Source: Magnolia sinica (Eukaryota; Streptophyta; Magnoliopsida; Magnoliales; Magnoliaceae). Taken from it: a stretch of 64,000 nucleotides of DNA. How positions within the stretch are numbered: position 1 is the stretch's first letter; every line of letters begins with the position of its first letter. Location of the stretch: positions 3,906,001 through 3,970,000 of the forward strand of contig NC_080577.1 of NCBI RefSeq assembly GCF_029962835.1, in the 5' to 3' direction. The translations under genes were made by a program, and so were the position numbers. A model generated the notes under the pieces. The model was not told the DNA's origin and searched no databases. It saw only the letters and a program-made list of their open reading frames with translations. This document shows positions 37,094 through 51,093 of the stretch, one piece after another.

Positions 37094-40000
37094 ATGGCAA
37101 CTAAGCCAGCAATGACAACTGAAGCTATTGCCCTCACAGAGAAGAAAATGGACATGACCTTAGGTATGCTTTGTACCATCTCTGGATACTATCAAAATCT
37201 CATTCTCGTGTTGTTTGTAGATCATATCCGAGTTCCTTTATCTGATAACATGTACGTCTTCATTGCAGATGATATAATCAAGATGTCTAAGAAATCTTCA
37301 TCGAAATCCACAACACATAGGCCTTCGGTAAGCCATCTCTCTCTAAAATAATGAACTTGTCATCTGGCGTGGTTTGCTATTGTAAAATAGATGTTGTTTG
37401 TGTTTTAAATTGGGAAATTTTGTTCCATAGAATAAAAGCCGTGGATTCTTGAACACTGGTAATGCTGGTGCCTCCCGAGGGAATACCGCAAAGGTGCAGC
37501 GGTTTATGGATTCTAGATCGTCTCTAAGACAGGTATTGTGATTGATGACATCTTAATCTTTTAGACATACCTCCTCTTCCTATTAAGGATATCAGTTCAT
37601 TCAATCATTTCTCTCTTTTCAAGTTCTTGATGTTGGTTCTATGTCATGCATGTTCTGTATGCAGGGTGTGCTTGCTCAGAGAAGGTCGAATTTCCTAGGC
37701 AAGAATCAGTTCCCGTTAGCAAAGGAAGCTGCCAGGAAGGCTGCTTTTACTCCTTTTCGTAACAGAGCTCTAATTCGCAACAGAATGGTTAATTGGGACA
37801 AGTCAAGGTATTCCCTGATCTCCCTGTTCATTACTTTGATTTCCGGCAATTTCTCCATGCAGTCGATTTAAAATTTAGTTATTTCTATTTTACAGGTAAA
37901 TCATGGCCCCTCTTTGTCAATGATGATATCCATCTCACACGCTTCCAGTTAGTAGATCATCATGTGCATGGAGACTTGGGCCATTAGATGGGATGCCGTA
38001 TAGGGTTGATTGTGGCATGCAAGCTCTTGCGGGCTAGTTTGATCTTTCTCTCATGATTGCCAAGATATGCTTTCTGTATATCTTTGCTTAAGTTGAAGGA
38101 TATGTATCATGCATTCTGTTGAGGAGATTCCAGATTTTCAGAAAATTGGATGATGTTGTTTGTGCTGTTTGGTGAACCAATAAATCTCGAATGTTGTGTT
38201 GATAGTCAATGTTGTTGCTGGTATTGGGATGCAAGTGGAGTTCTGGTGCAACGCGGTATCGAGTTCAACTGCTAAGACGGCCAGCTTATATTTGCAACCC
38301 AAAGTGGAAGAAACATGGGTTTGTTGTGCAGATGAATGCATCTAGATATGCCAGTTATGACTGTGCGATGTTACACTCTGTCCACCTTTGGTGACTTGGT
38401 AGAGTTTCCCACCTCGGCTTTGGGTTCACATTGCTACTGTCTTTCTGGTTTTAACTTTTGAAGTTTAAGGATTCCCTTATTTGAGGCAGGTCTGACCTTT
38501 GGAGTTTTTACTCCTGTACTTGCGGTGAATGTGTTTCGATTGGGCTGTGGATATATTCTCAATTATCCTGTGTCCCTCTCTTCAAAGTGTCTGAAATCAT
38601 CAGCCTTCATTCATAGCCCTTACTGGTGGCTAGAGGTTCTATTCTCTGCATCACTTCCGAAGATCGAGCTTTGAGAAATAGGGCGTCCATGGTCTTATCC
38701 ATTCCTAGATGTGTCAGTTTTGCCAGAATTCTGATTCCAGTTAAATTTGTTGCTATAGGAATGGGTTCAAGCTTTTGACAGTTTCTCGTGGCAGCCTTCT
38801 GATCCTTTGTCTGCAGATTGCACTCTCTTGCTCATCGTCTCTTAGATATTTGGATTTTATCCTTCGTATATGACCCACTACATCATTGCTTTTTGGAAAT
38901 ACCGTTAGCGAGGCAGTCAGGAGATGGAGATTGTGAATGCCGTGGGGGCTTTCTCTTGACATACACAAAAAATCATCTCGATTGTTGGTTGGTGAAGTTT
39001 CGAGGCAGGACTTAGTGTGTGTGGTGCATCTCATCATTTAAATGCTCGTGACTAGTTTGCCCATGAGCATGGTTTCTCAGCCTTAAGTGGAAACTTTTCA
39101 CTTGTTATCAGTGACAATCCTGCATAACCCTTTGGCTACCAGGATGTTTTACTGCAACACTGCGTGACTGAAAAATAAGGTGGAGGGTGTCTGCACAAGG
39201 GTGAGAAAGCCTCTTCCGTTTGTTGGAAGAGTAAAAGCATGATCATTCTATGTTCTTTGCTGGAATATGAGGTTAGAGAAGAGGCCGCATTTCTTGTTCT
39301 TAGGAGCTCTACTTCCTCTGAATGAGTTCTTCGAAATTGGGCCTTCCATGGTTAGCTCAATACTGGAGGAGAGTGCACCAGTGGGCGGAGAAAGCACTAT
39401 TCGTTCCTCTGATTCTGTCACTGAACTCCTTGTCGGTTTGTCTAAACTCTGTTAGTGTAATTCTATGAACTGTTTGTGCAATGGTAAGTTTGTTCTCCCC
39501 ATAGTTAATGAGAAATATATGGTTTGAGACAGTAAACATCATTATTTTTGTGCTGAGTGATAATGGTGGCAATTTGAAGAAGAATAAGGAAAAAAAATCG
39601 TTTTGTTGATCCATAATCTCCTATGGCGTCTTATGTATCCAAATTATGATGGTTGGTTGCCTGTTGATGCAGGGTTGCAGCTCCGCCAGTTCAGAGGAAT
39701 ACTGCTGAGAGTGCCTTTGTTGGTGGAAGGGTATGGCTTTCCTTTTGGTTTTATTTAAAGATATGATAGCTGGTTTTCCACCTATTTGTATAGAAAACTC
39801 TTTTATTTTGGGCACCAAATTGAGACTATCAAAAAAGATATGAGGCCTGTTGCAATCCGGTGCTGCATATCCCTTGTAAATTCTAGTTCGGAACTTAGTT
39901 GCAAGATCCTTCTAACTAGGTGCCATTCCTGCTTTGAATCACGCTTCGGACTCCCACTCCTACTTCCTAATATACTTGTTTACATTTTGAAACAGACGCT

Positions 40001-40942
40001 TGCCTGCTCCCACAGCTGAATTTCTAGCCGCTTCATGCAACTATAGTTTGGAGTTATTTGATATTATGACAGAGAATGATGAATGATATGTATGCACTTG
40101 CACTCGTGCACTTGCATATATATGACTCAAATTTAACCATCGAAATCATGGAACCCACTGTAGGTGTGTTGCAAGCATGGTTTTAAGATGTGAATGGGTC
40201 TGACATGACTCGTCTAAGTTTACTCTGATATTGTAGAACCTGATCTGGTTTGATACTTTCACTCCTATCAGAGTTGTGCCAATTCAGCCCTGACTATAGT
40301 TGCATCTTTAATTATGAATCCCGACACAACTCCGGACCAAACGAGACGGTCTGATTTTTTTTTAATTTTAAAACCATGTTTAATAACCTAAACTAATATT
40401 AAATGGATAATTGTAATTTCGATTTATGAAAATATGTTTTGAATTACAACTGATGTTTATCTTTCATGTTTACTATCCATTTAATATGGGCAGCACTTCA
40501 GTGTCATTCTGGTTTTGTAAACCACCTAAAACAAGGCCTGCTGTTAGGGCAGGTTAATTTGAGTTCCGCATGTGTCACATTCAATTTCTGAGTGCCTTTG
40601 TATCATCCACTGAAATGCACCATATTATCAAAAAGTTGTTGTCATGGTTTGAGGGGCAGATATGTTTTCATGTCATCTTAAGTTTGAAGGAGAGCGTTTT
40701 TAATTGAACATTGGTGTGCGCAGGTAAACGTGGTTCCCAAGCAGCGGCCACAGACATTGGACTCGCTTTTTGCAAATATGAAGGAGCAAAGGATGAGAGT
40801 GCTGTCTCAACAGCAGACACGAGGGGGACAGAATGTCCGTCGTCGAGGAGCTCAGCAGCAGCAGCAGCAGCAGCAGATGAGGGGTGGTGGTAGGGGTTAT
40901 AGAGCTGCAGGTGTTCGCCCATTTGGCAACTTTGCCAAGTAA
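37094..40942 (+). CDS. UIEF: UAP56-interacting export factor (UIEF)-type mRNA export adaptor
   Basis: Exons 37094-37163, 37269-37327, 37431-37532, 37665-37807, 39673-39730, 40724-40942 (TAA), all GT-AG, joining to 216 residues. N-terminus (about 19-32): MDMTLDDIIKMSKK, the LDDIIK form of the UAP56-binding motif also found in ALY/REF and UIF adaptors. Middle: basic, Arg/Lys/Ser-rich, no RRM. C-terminus: RPQTLDSLFANMKEQRMR, a second UAP56-binding-like helix, then eight Gln and an RGG-type tail ending RPFGNFAK. Known for the Arabidopsis UIEF1/UIEF2 family: nuclear adaptors that link mRNA to the UAP56 helicase in TREX for export. The start ATG follows an acceptor directly, so a leader intron is expected. 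Intact. Confidence 0.85.
37808..39672 (+). other. Intron 4 of the UIEF CDS
   Basis: 1865 bp between AAGTCAAG/GTATTC and GATGCAG/GGTTGC. An inner acceptor-like TTTTACAG/GTAAATC at about 37896 could give an alternative 3' exon. No protein or transposon recognised. Confidence 0.5.
39731..40723 (+). other. Intron 5 of the UIEF CDS
   Basis: 993 bp, AT-rich, with donor GTATGG and acceptor GTGCGCAG. Nothing else recognised. Confidence 0.55.
40853..40876 (+). repeat. (CAG)8 encoding polyglutamine in UIEF
   Basis: Eight perfect CAG codons in frame. Confidence 0.95.
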
Positions 40943-41851
40943 ATGTGCTGGAAATGGGATCTTCTCAGGCTGGTCTCATGGGCACAAGCACAGCCATCGA
41001 AACTTTTGCACGACCAAAGTCCCCAACACACCAGTGGCAGAGTGTTTATTATGGCCCTCTGCTCCTTAAAGCACCTTTTACCCGTTCACTACGAGACTGG
41101 AACCATGGCTGGAATATCTGTCTGTTCTTTCCTACCGTTTTCTTCCCATCCTGGGTGTGTGCTGACGGTTGCTATGATCACCTCTTGCCTTTTGGACAAT
41201 ATGCTGATTTGGTTGTTTTCCCTGAGAGTGAAAAAGGGTGGTGAAGCTATCAGTTTTTTTAAAAAAGAGAGTCGTATCTTCAGTTTTTCATTTGTTGATG
41301 ACTTGCCGCACCAGCTTTCAAAGAAAAAAAAAAAGAGTGTAGTGAATGTAATGGCCAGGCGGACCAATGATGTTGATGTTTATACAATGGGAGAATATGG
41401 TTAGAGATAGGTGAAAAAGAAGCTACTTTTGCATTCGAAAAGTTCTGTTGATAATTCTTATTCTTTGCCTTTTCTTTTTTGTCCTTTTCCCCATCACTGA
41501 ATGAAACACACTGTCGATAAGAGCGACAGTGTCACCAACTCGTTAGCATCATATTACTTGCAGAATCAGGCTTGCTAACCCCCTGTGTGTCGTGCATTAG
41601 GTGGCTTTCCCATGTTGGATGTGGGCTGTTGGCAAGTTTGTTTGAAACATCCACCCGTTTAAATACCAAGTATTGAGTGTAACTGTGCCCCCTTTTTATG
41701 TACGGTCGGCTGCATTAAAGTTGTGAGAGGAGATTGTTCCATGCACATTACCTATTTGGCCTCCATGCTGTGGGTGAGTGAAGCTTGGTCTATTTGCTGC
41801 CTTTTGAGTTGATTTCAAGGTTGTGCTCAGAACCCCTCTGTGAATGGAGGG

Positions 41852-41892
<41 letters not shown>

Positions 41893-43383
41893 GAAGGATC
41901 CCTACTTAATAATGTGTGCCTGCTCATGGAGAGAGCCCTGATTTTTTTCCTCGAGGCTGTAGGTCCATGTAAAAATTCAAGTTTCTTTTTCTTTTCATCT
42001 TCTTTTGGAGGCATTCGACCGCATTTTCACTCCTTTCACATGGCATGTGACCCATAACACGATCACATGGAAACTTCACCCATACGGGGTGGGTTATTCT
42101 TCTTAATGTTAGGCCATTGATGAATCATCTATTTGGAGGCCACCAATCGGACAGTCAAGATAATCTGACAGAATTTAGGGCATGGTTTATCTATAACAAG
42201 CCCCATAGTTAGACAGGTCGTAACCACCAGTTTACAAGGTTAGGATCAACTTTAATCGCTTTGGTCAGCCATTTGTTATCTCAAAGCTTTGCCACGGTGG
42301 CCCCAAGGCCGTGAAACCTCCGTACTGCCCTCATCAGCTGATTGCTACAAATCATGTGACTGAACCGAGAACAGGTTGAGCTGTTGGGAGAAAGATCCCT
42401 TCTTGGACCACATGCATGGCATCCAAATCAGAAGAATTTTTTATTTTATTATTATTTTTTTTTAAACACAAAGGATGCAAACTGCAAGATTTACATGGTT
42501 CCCTTGGATTCACACCAATCCAAATGCTCAAAGGGAGCAAAAATGAAGAAGCAGCTCTTGATATAATGATGGCTCTTCACTCTCTTATGACATATATATT
42601 GCCCCAAACAAAAAATGAAGATGCATATTTTTGCCTTAGCTGTAAATAGATTACAACTTTTAGTTGTAACCTAAAACTTGGTAAAAAGCCATGTTCCTGA
42701 TTACAGGTAAATTCTTTACAGCTAAAAAGGCATCACAAATATTAGAACACAATGGTTAATATATACTCATAATGTGGGGCCCACTGTAATGTGTATGGTA
42801 CATCCCAATCTATCGATCATGTACTTCCCTTGAGACTCTCCTGCAACTTAAAAAAAAAATAGCTCGTCCATTATCAAATGGACCGCACAAGGGAGCGGAC
42901 ATCCACTATTAAAAACTTCTAAATTACATTTGGAGCCCATTGTGATGGATAGAAGATATTTAATCTGTTTAGTGTGTACATGCTTTAATGCTCTCCTCGA
43001 GCCTTAAGAAAAAAACAAGTCTTTCTTATGTGATTTGCAGATTTTGGAAGGTTCACCACCCAATCTCTCTGGTATGAATAACTACTTTATTCATTGTAAA
43101 CACATTGGAGGCTAGCCAAACACACAATCTGTTTGCTTGTAAACAAATTACCACTTAAAAGCCTAATGGAGTATCATGTAAACTGATTACACCTGAAACT
43201 CTTTTCAGTGTAATGTGTTTATAATTAAAAAAATTACAGGCATCCAAACGACCCTAAGATTTACATAAAAATTCCATATAAATGACAAATTTGCCCTCTG
43301 GACCAGGGTCATGCCCCAGACCTCTGAGCAAAGGGGAGCTTAGCATGAAGCTCAACCTCACCTCCGATGATCAAGCTCTATAG
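40943..43383. other. UIEF 3' flank and intergenic sequence
   Basis: The first 700-800 bases are T-rich and unremarkable and probably include the 3' UTR, but no clear AATAAA marks its end. 42774-43060 has GTGGGGCCCACTGTAATG and other blocks of the palindromic repeat family without clear ends. Confidence 0.45.
41854..41889. repeat. (TA)n microsatellite
   Basis: About 17 TA units. Confidence 0.93.
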
Positions 43384-43853
43384 TGTTGGACCTAGGCCAG
43401 TGGGGCACATTGGTGAGCAATCACTAGTAGGTACGTCCCATGTTTCTTCCGGCCTTTTCCTTTTCTGTTATATTTCAAATTCAACTTTAAATTTGATTTA
43501 TGATAAGAGATATGGATAAGATTGGATGATATGGTCTCATCAAAACTCTTATGCCTTCCTATAAAATGGATGTGACTCTCTCTTGTTAAAGCATTATAAG
43601 TAATACCGAGAGTATACGGAGAGAGATATATTGTGCACAGTAGTCTGTCCATTTTGGCTTGTCCTTGGGACGATCTAATCCATAGATCGCAATCCGGGGC
43701 CACTTATACCGTAGGATCAGAGGTGTGAATAGATCCATCTGCTCCAGTAGTAGATAGGCGGGCCGTTGGAGCGTCAATCTTCTGCTTTGTGAGGGTTCCA
43801 AAACTCGTGTAGACCGTCAGATCTTGAGGGCTCACCTTCCGCGCTTACCAACA
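43384..43853 (+). repeat. 5' LTR of the second copia element
   Basis: 470 bp, TG...CA ends, followed one base later by the PBS. Confidence 0.95.
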
Positions 43854-43854
43854 G

Positions 43855-43866
43855 TGGTATCAGAGC
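43855..43866 (+). promoter_or_regulatory. Primer-binding site, initiator-Met tRNA
   Basis: TGGTATCAGAGC, the exact form used by many plant copia elements. Confidence 0.93.
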
Positions 43867-44579
43867 ATTCAACGACGGATCTCTGATTATTTTCATCTAA
43901 AAAGGTAAGTGGCCCGTCCTTTCTTTTTGGATTGGAATCCATGTTTGATTTTAGGCTGTACGTCAGAAATATAGCTGCTGTACGTCAGATATATTGCTTC
44001 TGTATTGACGTCCATCTATTCGGCGTGTTTGTTTTTAGGCTTGAGAAGAAAAATAGAATTCAGATAACAATGGTGCACTTGATGCATATGAAATCTAAAT
44101 CACTTGATTAGCTGTCATGCTTGATTTATGGCAACAACATATTATATCAACAGTAGATTTTCATACGAATGATTAAGATCTTGCTCTTGTTCCCCATATC
44201 AATGGAGTGGGCCGCTCATGTATACCAAAATTTTAACCAACGGTTAAATATCTAAGGTTCACATGTGGCCCAATTGATTTCCGGAATGGACAGTTTCTTA
44301 GCCATTAATGCTTGAACTAAAAATGATCTACCAGCACTTTATCTTTGGATATGATTTTTTTTTTTTTTTTTCGTTGTTGTAAGCATGCCTTAAAATAAGC
44401 TGTCGAAATGGACGGACGGCATGGATGTATACATTCCGGTACTTTACATAAGTTGTTGTATTGAAGTACATACGTGTACATCTCACCCAGTATACAACAA
44501 TACTTGTTGTATTAAACTACACCATTAAAAAAAAAAATAGATGCTGGTGACGTATCTCTCAACACGTGCACAGCAACTA

Positions 44580-44815
44580 TTGGCTGATGTATCTCTCAAC
44601 GTGCTGGTGATCAACAGTATTACACGTGTTGTACTGGGAGATAGCTTATACACGTGTGTACACGTGTTGGCTGATGTACACGTGTGTACATATGTTGGCT
44701 GATGTGCTCGTGTACACGTGTTGGCTGATGTGCACGTGTACACGTGTTGTTCTGGAAGAGCTTCTGCTACATATATATAGCTTCTGTACACGTGTTACAC
44801 GTGTTGGCTGATATG
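44580..44815 (+). repeat. ACACGTGT/TTGGCTGATG tandem array in the copia leader
   Basis: TTGGCTGATGT-type units recur about five times, alternating with GTACACGTGT palindromes, at a step of roughly 27-30 bp in the core (44665-44745). Confidence 0.8.
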
Positions 44816-45149
44816 CAACATACAAGCTTATGGTGGGCCGAACAAACTGTACATGTGGGATCCACCATCCAAATCATCGTATGATCGGCCCCACAGTGGA
44901 CAGGAAATACCATCCTAAAATGATCCTAGCCATCCAACTTGGCACCCATTCTTGTACACCCAAATCCCATGACGAAATACCAGATGACCACAGCCACCTG
45001 ATAAAGAGATACAATGGTATGGTCAATCCAAAGATGGGGTTGATGGACGTACCATCTTTTCCACCAACACGCCTCAAGTTTACCACTTGTTTTGAGGTAC
45101 CGTACCACCTGTATTCCTTGGGTCTTACCACCAATCATCAGGCCTAATT

Positions 45150-45270
45150 ATGTTTTGGATTTGTTGCAAAATATCTTAACCATTCATATGTTTTGGATTT
45201 GTTGCAAAATGAGTGCACATATCTGTTTTGGATTTGTTGCAAAATGAGTGCAAAATATCTTTTGCAAAAC
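45150..45270 (+). repeat. Tandem 36-bp repeat in the copia leader
   Basis: GTTTTGGATTTGTTGCAAAA occurs three times (from about 45152, 45190 and 45225), with GAGTGCA following the last two. Confidence 0.85.
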
Positions 45271-46191
45271 ACTGTGTAGATATGTTGCAAAACGAGTGCA
45301 AGATCCATTCTAGCCACATGTGTAGATATTGTGCACATATCTGTTTAATTACGAGCTTCCTATCTGTTGTATTCATGTTTAATCTACAAAACAATAATGT
45401 GGACCACATTCAAATATGTTGCAACCTGAATGTCTTACCCTGATTTATGGATTTGAGCAAATAAATTTCTACTTTATGGATTTCTTATGAGATGATGGAC
45501 ACATATCTCATAAGAAATACATACAAAAACAAATGATGGACACGTGTCTTGATCCTGACATGTACATGCATATGAATGTTGTTTTAAAATATTTTCTTCA
45601 CTGTTGATCAAGAGATCATTAGTGATCGAAATGATCATCAACCATGATGATTAATGTTGATGAAAGGATCCATCATCAACAATGATCATTAACGGTAATG
45701 ATCGGATCCATCACTAATGGTCATTATCACAGGTGATGATTGAACTCTCTTTATGGCTATGCACTTCATTATTTTTTCTGATGATAATGTTTATATGTGT
45801 ATGATATTATCAAGCTTAATGTGATTAGATCTAAACCCTCCTTATTTTTCATTGGAAAATATAGATAAACTTAGTGCTTAGGTACTCCCTATAAATAAAG
45901 GTTGTGCATAACTTGAGTGAGAGTTTATTCTCCTCCACCAAATGATGCATGCAACTAAGTAATGGATGGTTGCATGTTATACAATTAGAATTTTATAAAA
46001 GCATCAATTTCATCCTAAATAGAGGACTTGATTGTTCTAAACCACCCATTCGGGTATGTGGACTTTTAGATCTTGTTAAGATATATTGATTACTTTTATA
46101 CTCTGAAAATTTGTATAACACGTAGAAATGCTAATGATTAGTGTCAATACCTTAGATCATAGCTAAGTAGTGATACTTATACAATGTAGAG

Positions 46192-49100
46192 ATGGTCACC
46201 AAAGCGTTAATCGTTGAACAGCTGAAAGGACAACATTTCGACGGCAACAACTACAAAAACTGATCCCGCGCGGTGCGATGCCTTCTAGACGAGGACGACA
46301 TATCGCACACACTCGATGAAGTTCAAGAGGAACCCATATTGGCTGAAAACGAAAATTTACAAGAACATAGGGTTGTGATGACTAGCTACAATAAGTGGCG
46401 AAAACAGTATCGTTCAACTCGTAATGTCCTTCTTAGCACTATGCACAAAGAACTCATACTTATGAAATGCATGAAACCGCTAAGAGAATCTGGGAAGCAC
46501 TGACAAATGCCTATGCACAGAAGTCAGATGCGAGAGTTCGGGTAATGGAATTGGAATTCTAATAGTATAGGATGCCAGTCAGCTGCCCTATCAAAGATCA
46601 TATCCGTAAGATGGAGCAAATGATAAGTGCCCTTAGGAATGTTGAGTGTAAATTGACTGAAAATCAAAAGATTATAGCCATGCACCGTTCCTTGCCTGAA
46701 TCTTGGGCCCACATCAAAAGAATTCTGAATCATACAGATTCGATCACTACGTTTAGAGACTTTTGTGGCCACTTGGTACGTGAAGTTGAAATAAATGCAA
46801 TTCAGCCAGGTACGGCCAAGGCCTTTGTAGTAGAGACCCATAAGCGGAAAGGTAACAAGAAACGGTTCAAAGCTCGCAAGAAGGCGAAAAAGAATAACCA
46901 AGAACAGAAGACCACAACACCTCCTCCAAATCTCAAGAATGGAAATAGAAAGAAGAAGCAAAAAAAGACAAATGTAGTTTGTTTTGTTTGCGGAAATTTC
47001 GGCCATTATGCTCGGAAGAGTGCTCATAAAAAGACGGTAATTTCTCAGTCATTAGATACTTTGTATGTAGGCGTTTGTTCTAAAATCCTTTCCGTTGATA
47101 CTATATCTAACGAGTGGATTTTGGATTCAGGCGTAACAAAGCACGTGACACAGAGTCGTCGAGGACTCGAAGAATTTCGACCTATAACCAAAGGAAGTTA
47201 CAAGCTCTACATGGGCAATAACGCTATTGAAGACGTACTAGGGATTGACGTTTTCTATCTCCGTATGCGCATAGGGCAAATAATAATCCTCCGTGATACT
47301 CTTTATGCACCGGGGATGCGTCGTAATTTAATTTCTGTCTCTAGGTTATTATTTGATGGTTTTGATATTCGATTTTTCGGGACAAGAGTTTCTTTGAGAC
47401 TGAATAACATCATCTTTCCATGGAAAAATTTAATTTCAGATTTATTTATTTTGGACGTAGATTGTGATAATGCCCCTCTTGCTTTATCTGCTATGTCGAA
47501 TGAAACTGTAGTATCTGAATCTAAAAAATGGCACGCGAGGTTAGGTCACATAAGAAAGGATCGTATGATAAGACTAGTACGTTCTGGTCTGTTAGACTTC
47601 TTATACAAAGTTGATTTGCCATTTTGTGAACATTGTGCGTCTGGGAAGACTTCGAAGAAACCATTTCCCAAAGCGGCTAGGTCCAAAGGCACACTAGAGA
47701 TAATCCATTCAGATATCTGTGGACCTTTTAATGTACATGCCAGAAACGGATGTCAATACTTTGTCATTTTCATTGACGATTACTCGCGCTATGGATATGT
47801 GTATCTCATTTAACACAAATCTGAGGCTTTTCATTGTTTTCTTAAATATAAAGCTGAGGTGAAAAATCAGCTTGAGAAAAAGATTAAAATCCTTTGATCT
47901 GATAGAGGTGGCGAGTATACATCTGAAACGTTTAAGTCATACTGTGAAAACGTTAGAATTGTTCGGCAGTACACAATGGCTTATACTCTACAACAAAATG
48001 GTGTTGCAGAGAGAATGAATAGGATACTATTGGACATGGTTAGATCGATGATGGCACAAGCCAATCTCTCTACCACATTCTGGGGAGACGCACTGTTAAC
48101 AGCTGTCTACGTTCTTAATAGACTCCCATACAAATCCATTCCTAAGACCCCATATGAGATGTGGTCTGGGAGGACTCATTCTCTAGCCAACCTACGCCCT
48201 TGGGGATCTTTGGGATATATTTTGTTACCTACTCAGCATAGAGGTAAACTTAATAGTAAAACCATTGAATGCGTATTCATAAGGTACCCTATGTATTCAA
48301 AGGGATATGTTCTAGTTTATGAGGACCATGGACGATTGATTGAGATAGAATCCCGATATGTGACCTTCGTTGAAGATAGATACCCCAGCTGAATGAAGCA
48401 AAAGACTCCAATAGAACTTTTTGAAATACCTGATATATCTCAGGAGAGTGGGAGTTCTGCTCCTCAAGATGATGATGCTCCTATAGTTCGTCAAGACAGT
48501 AGGAGGACACCTCAGAAGACTCCTGAGTTACGTCGAAGTGAAAGAGGATTGATTCCCTGGAGATACTTCGATATTGAGGGGCAAACATTCTCTTGCGTTG
48601 CGGTTGATGATGATGAACCTGATTCGTATTAAGATGCATTATTATCTTCTAACTCGGCCGATTGAGTGAATGCTATGGAAGAAGAGATCGCTTCCATAGA
48701 GAAAAATAAAGTCTGAGAACTTATTGATCTGCCTTCCAATCGTAAAGCGATAGGTAATAAATGGGTACTAAAGATCAAAAAGAAAGGCAGATGGTACAGT
48801 TGACAAGTATAAAACACGATTAGTTACTAAAGGTTTTACACAACAAAAAGGCATTGATTACAAGGAGACATTTTCACCTGTTGCAAAGTTCTCCTCAATC
48901 CGCATGATCTTGTTCATTGTCGCAAGTTTAAACTTAGAATTATATCAGATAGATGTAAAGACTGCATTTTTAAATGGTGACTTGGATAAAGAAATATATA
49001 TGCAACAGCCCATGGGTTATGTGGACAAAAACATCTAAAGAAAGTTTGCAAGTTGTTGAAATTTATCTATGGGCTGAAGCAATCTTCAAGACAGTGGTAC

Positions 49101-50178
49101 ATGAGGTTCCACTTAGCCATCACCACTTTTGGATTCACGATAAGTGAAGAAGATCATTGTGTATACATGAAACGGTCTGGAAGATCTTTTTTGATACTAT
49201 CTCTATATGTAGACGATATCCTGTTAGCTGGTAATGATATGCGATTGTTGATATTGACTAAAGATTGGTTATTCTTGAACTTTGAGATGAAAGACCTCGG
49301 TGAAGCCAACTTTATTCTTGAGGTAAAAATCATCAGGGATCGCCCTAAGAAATTTTTAGGTTTGTCTCAGGCAACGTATATACAAAAGATTTTAGAGCGG
49401 TTCTTGATGAAAAATTCAAAAGCTATTGAAACTCCTATGGATAAAGCTACCAAGCTAGACAGGAAATCGTCTCCAAACTGAAGCCGAGAAATTGACTATG
49501 TCCTCAGTACCTTATGCAAGCACAGTAGGGAGCTTAATGTATGCAATGCTTTGCACCAGACCGGATATTAGCTATGCAGTTGGTATAGTCAGCCGATATT
49601 AGAGTAACCCGGGACAGTCTCATTGGCAAGCCATCAAACGTATATTCCGCTATCTCAGAGGAACAAAAGACCTAATGTTGTGTTATGAAGGCACAAGCCT
49701 CAAGCTCAAAGGATATTCTGATGCTGCTTGGGGTAATGACGCCGACGAGAGAAAGTCTACTTCAGGGTATGTATTCTTACTCGGAGGAGGAGCTATCTCA
49801 TGGTCGAGTAAAAAACAGACATCCACATCTCTTTCATCTATGGAGGTCGAGTACATTGCATGTTGTGCTACAGTTCAGGAGTGTGTATGGATTCGCAGAT
49901 TTCTATTAAGTCTGGGTGTTGTACTAAGCATTCGTCAGCCTATATCACTGAAGATAGACAATACTTCTGCCATTGACTTGGCAAAGGACCCTAAACACCA
50001 CCAGAAGTCTAAGCACATTGAGATTAAATATCATTACGTCCGTGATCAAGTGAGAGATAAGAAGGTCGCCCTCAGCTACATTCCTACTAAGGAGATGATG
50101 GCTGATCCCATGACGAAACCTATAGCTAGAGATCTATTTCAGGTTCACGTCAGGCAGATGGGATTGAGGAAAGTTTGA
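46192..50178 (+). pseudogene. Copia gag-pol polyprotein, broken
   Basis: Gag starts ATG 46192. A TGA at 46261 interrupts it (Trp codon expected after NYKN), then a frame change near 46500. Zinc knuckle CFVCGNFGHYARKS has Ser in place of the last Cys. Protease: WILDSGVTKHVTQS. Pre-integrase: KWHARLGHIRKDRM and CEHCASGKTSKK. Integrase: YFVIFIDDYSRYGYVYLI, then TAA at 47811 and TGA before SDRGGEY near 47886. RT: from about 48700 with shifts, YVDDILLAGND near 49210. RNase H: 49675-50178, YSDAAWGNDADERKSTSGY. Nonsense codons and a zinc-knuckle change show it is defective. Confidence 0.93.
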
Positions 50179-51025
50179 CTGATGTACTTGTTTTGTAATA
50201 CATTCGATCTTTCATTAATGAATAATATATTCCATTTATTCAGTATTGAACACTAATATGAACTAGGTAAGTAGATCATCAGCATTTACCTTGAGATCAT
50301 GTAGGATCTCTATCTTTGTCGGTAGGCCGGTCACCCACTCGCACGGGTTGACCAACCTTGAATGTACAAAAGACGTACATTCGGGGCCATGTTTATACAT
50401 TGAGGTATGAACTTCTCTTTATTTTGAATAATAAAGGATGAAGATATGAGTGAGTCATATCCGCCTACAATCTTATAAAGATTGAAGATGAGACTAATAA
50501 AGTTGAATAGCATAATCGCACCATTCCGTTACATGCGATCAATGTTATGACCTGAATTTAAAGTCAAGTTATGAGGTTATGAGATGAGTCGTACTTCTTA
50601 TAGAATGACCTGCGTATTGTAGACCCGACATTCACCTAGTATTGTCTACTTTACGACATGGATTGTAGACATGTGTTGAGACCTTTTACCTACAGATTGC
50701 TTTGATTTGATCTAATCATTACAAGTGCGAGTAGCCAGTCCCGTTGGTGACTCTTTGTGTCCTTAGCTACCCTCCTCTTGTGTATATGAGGATGAGATTG
50801 AGTATCGCTACTTTAGTGTACTATAACGAAAAGTCCTTGATCGGCCAGACTCAGTTACGCTAGGAAAGCGGCTTGATTAATTACAAATTACACATCTGCG
50901 TGGGGAAGATCCTGTGACAGCTATACCAAGTTTCTAGAACTATAACTACACACTTGAAGACTTATCTGCCAGTAGTATTGAGTTGTTTTTTTTAGACTTT
51001 TGGAAACAATATTTTTTCATAAAAA

Positions 51026-51093
<68 letters not shown>

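Noticed and set aside
44580-44815. Regularly spaced repeats resembling a CRISPR array
   Set aside because: Units are short, unequal and part of a retrotransposon leader in a plant genome; no spacer structure or cas genes.
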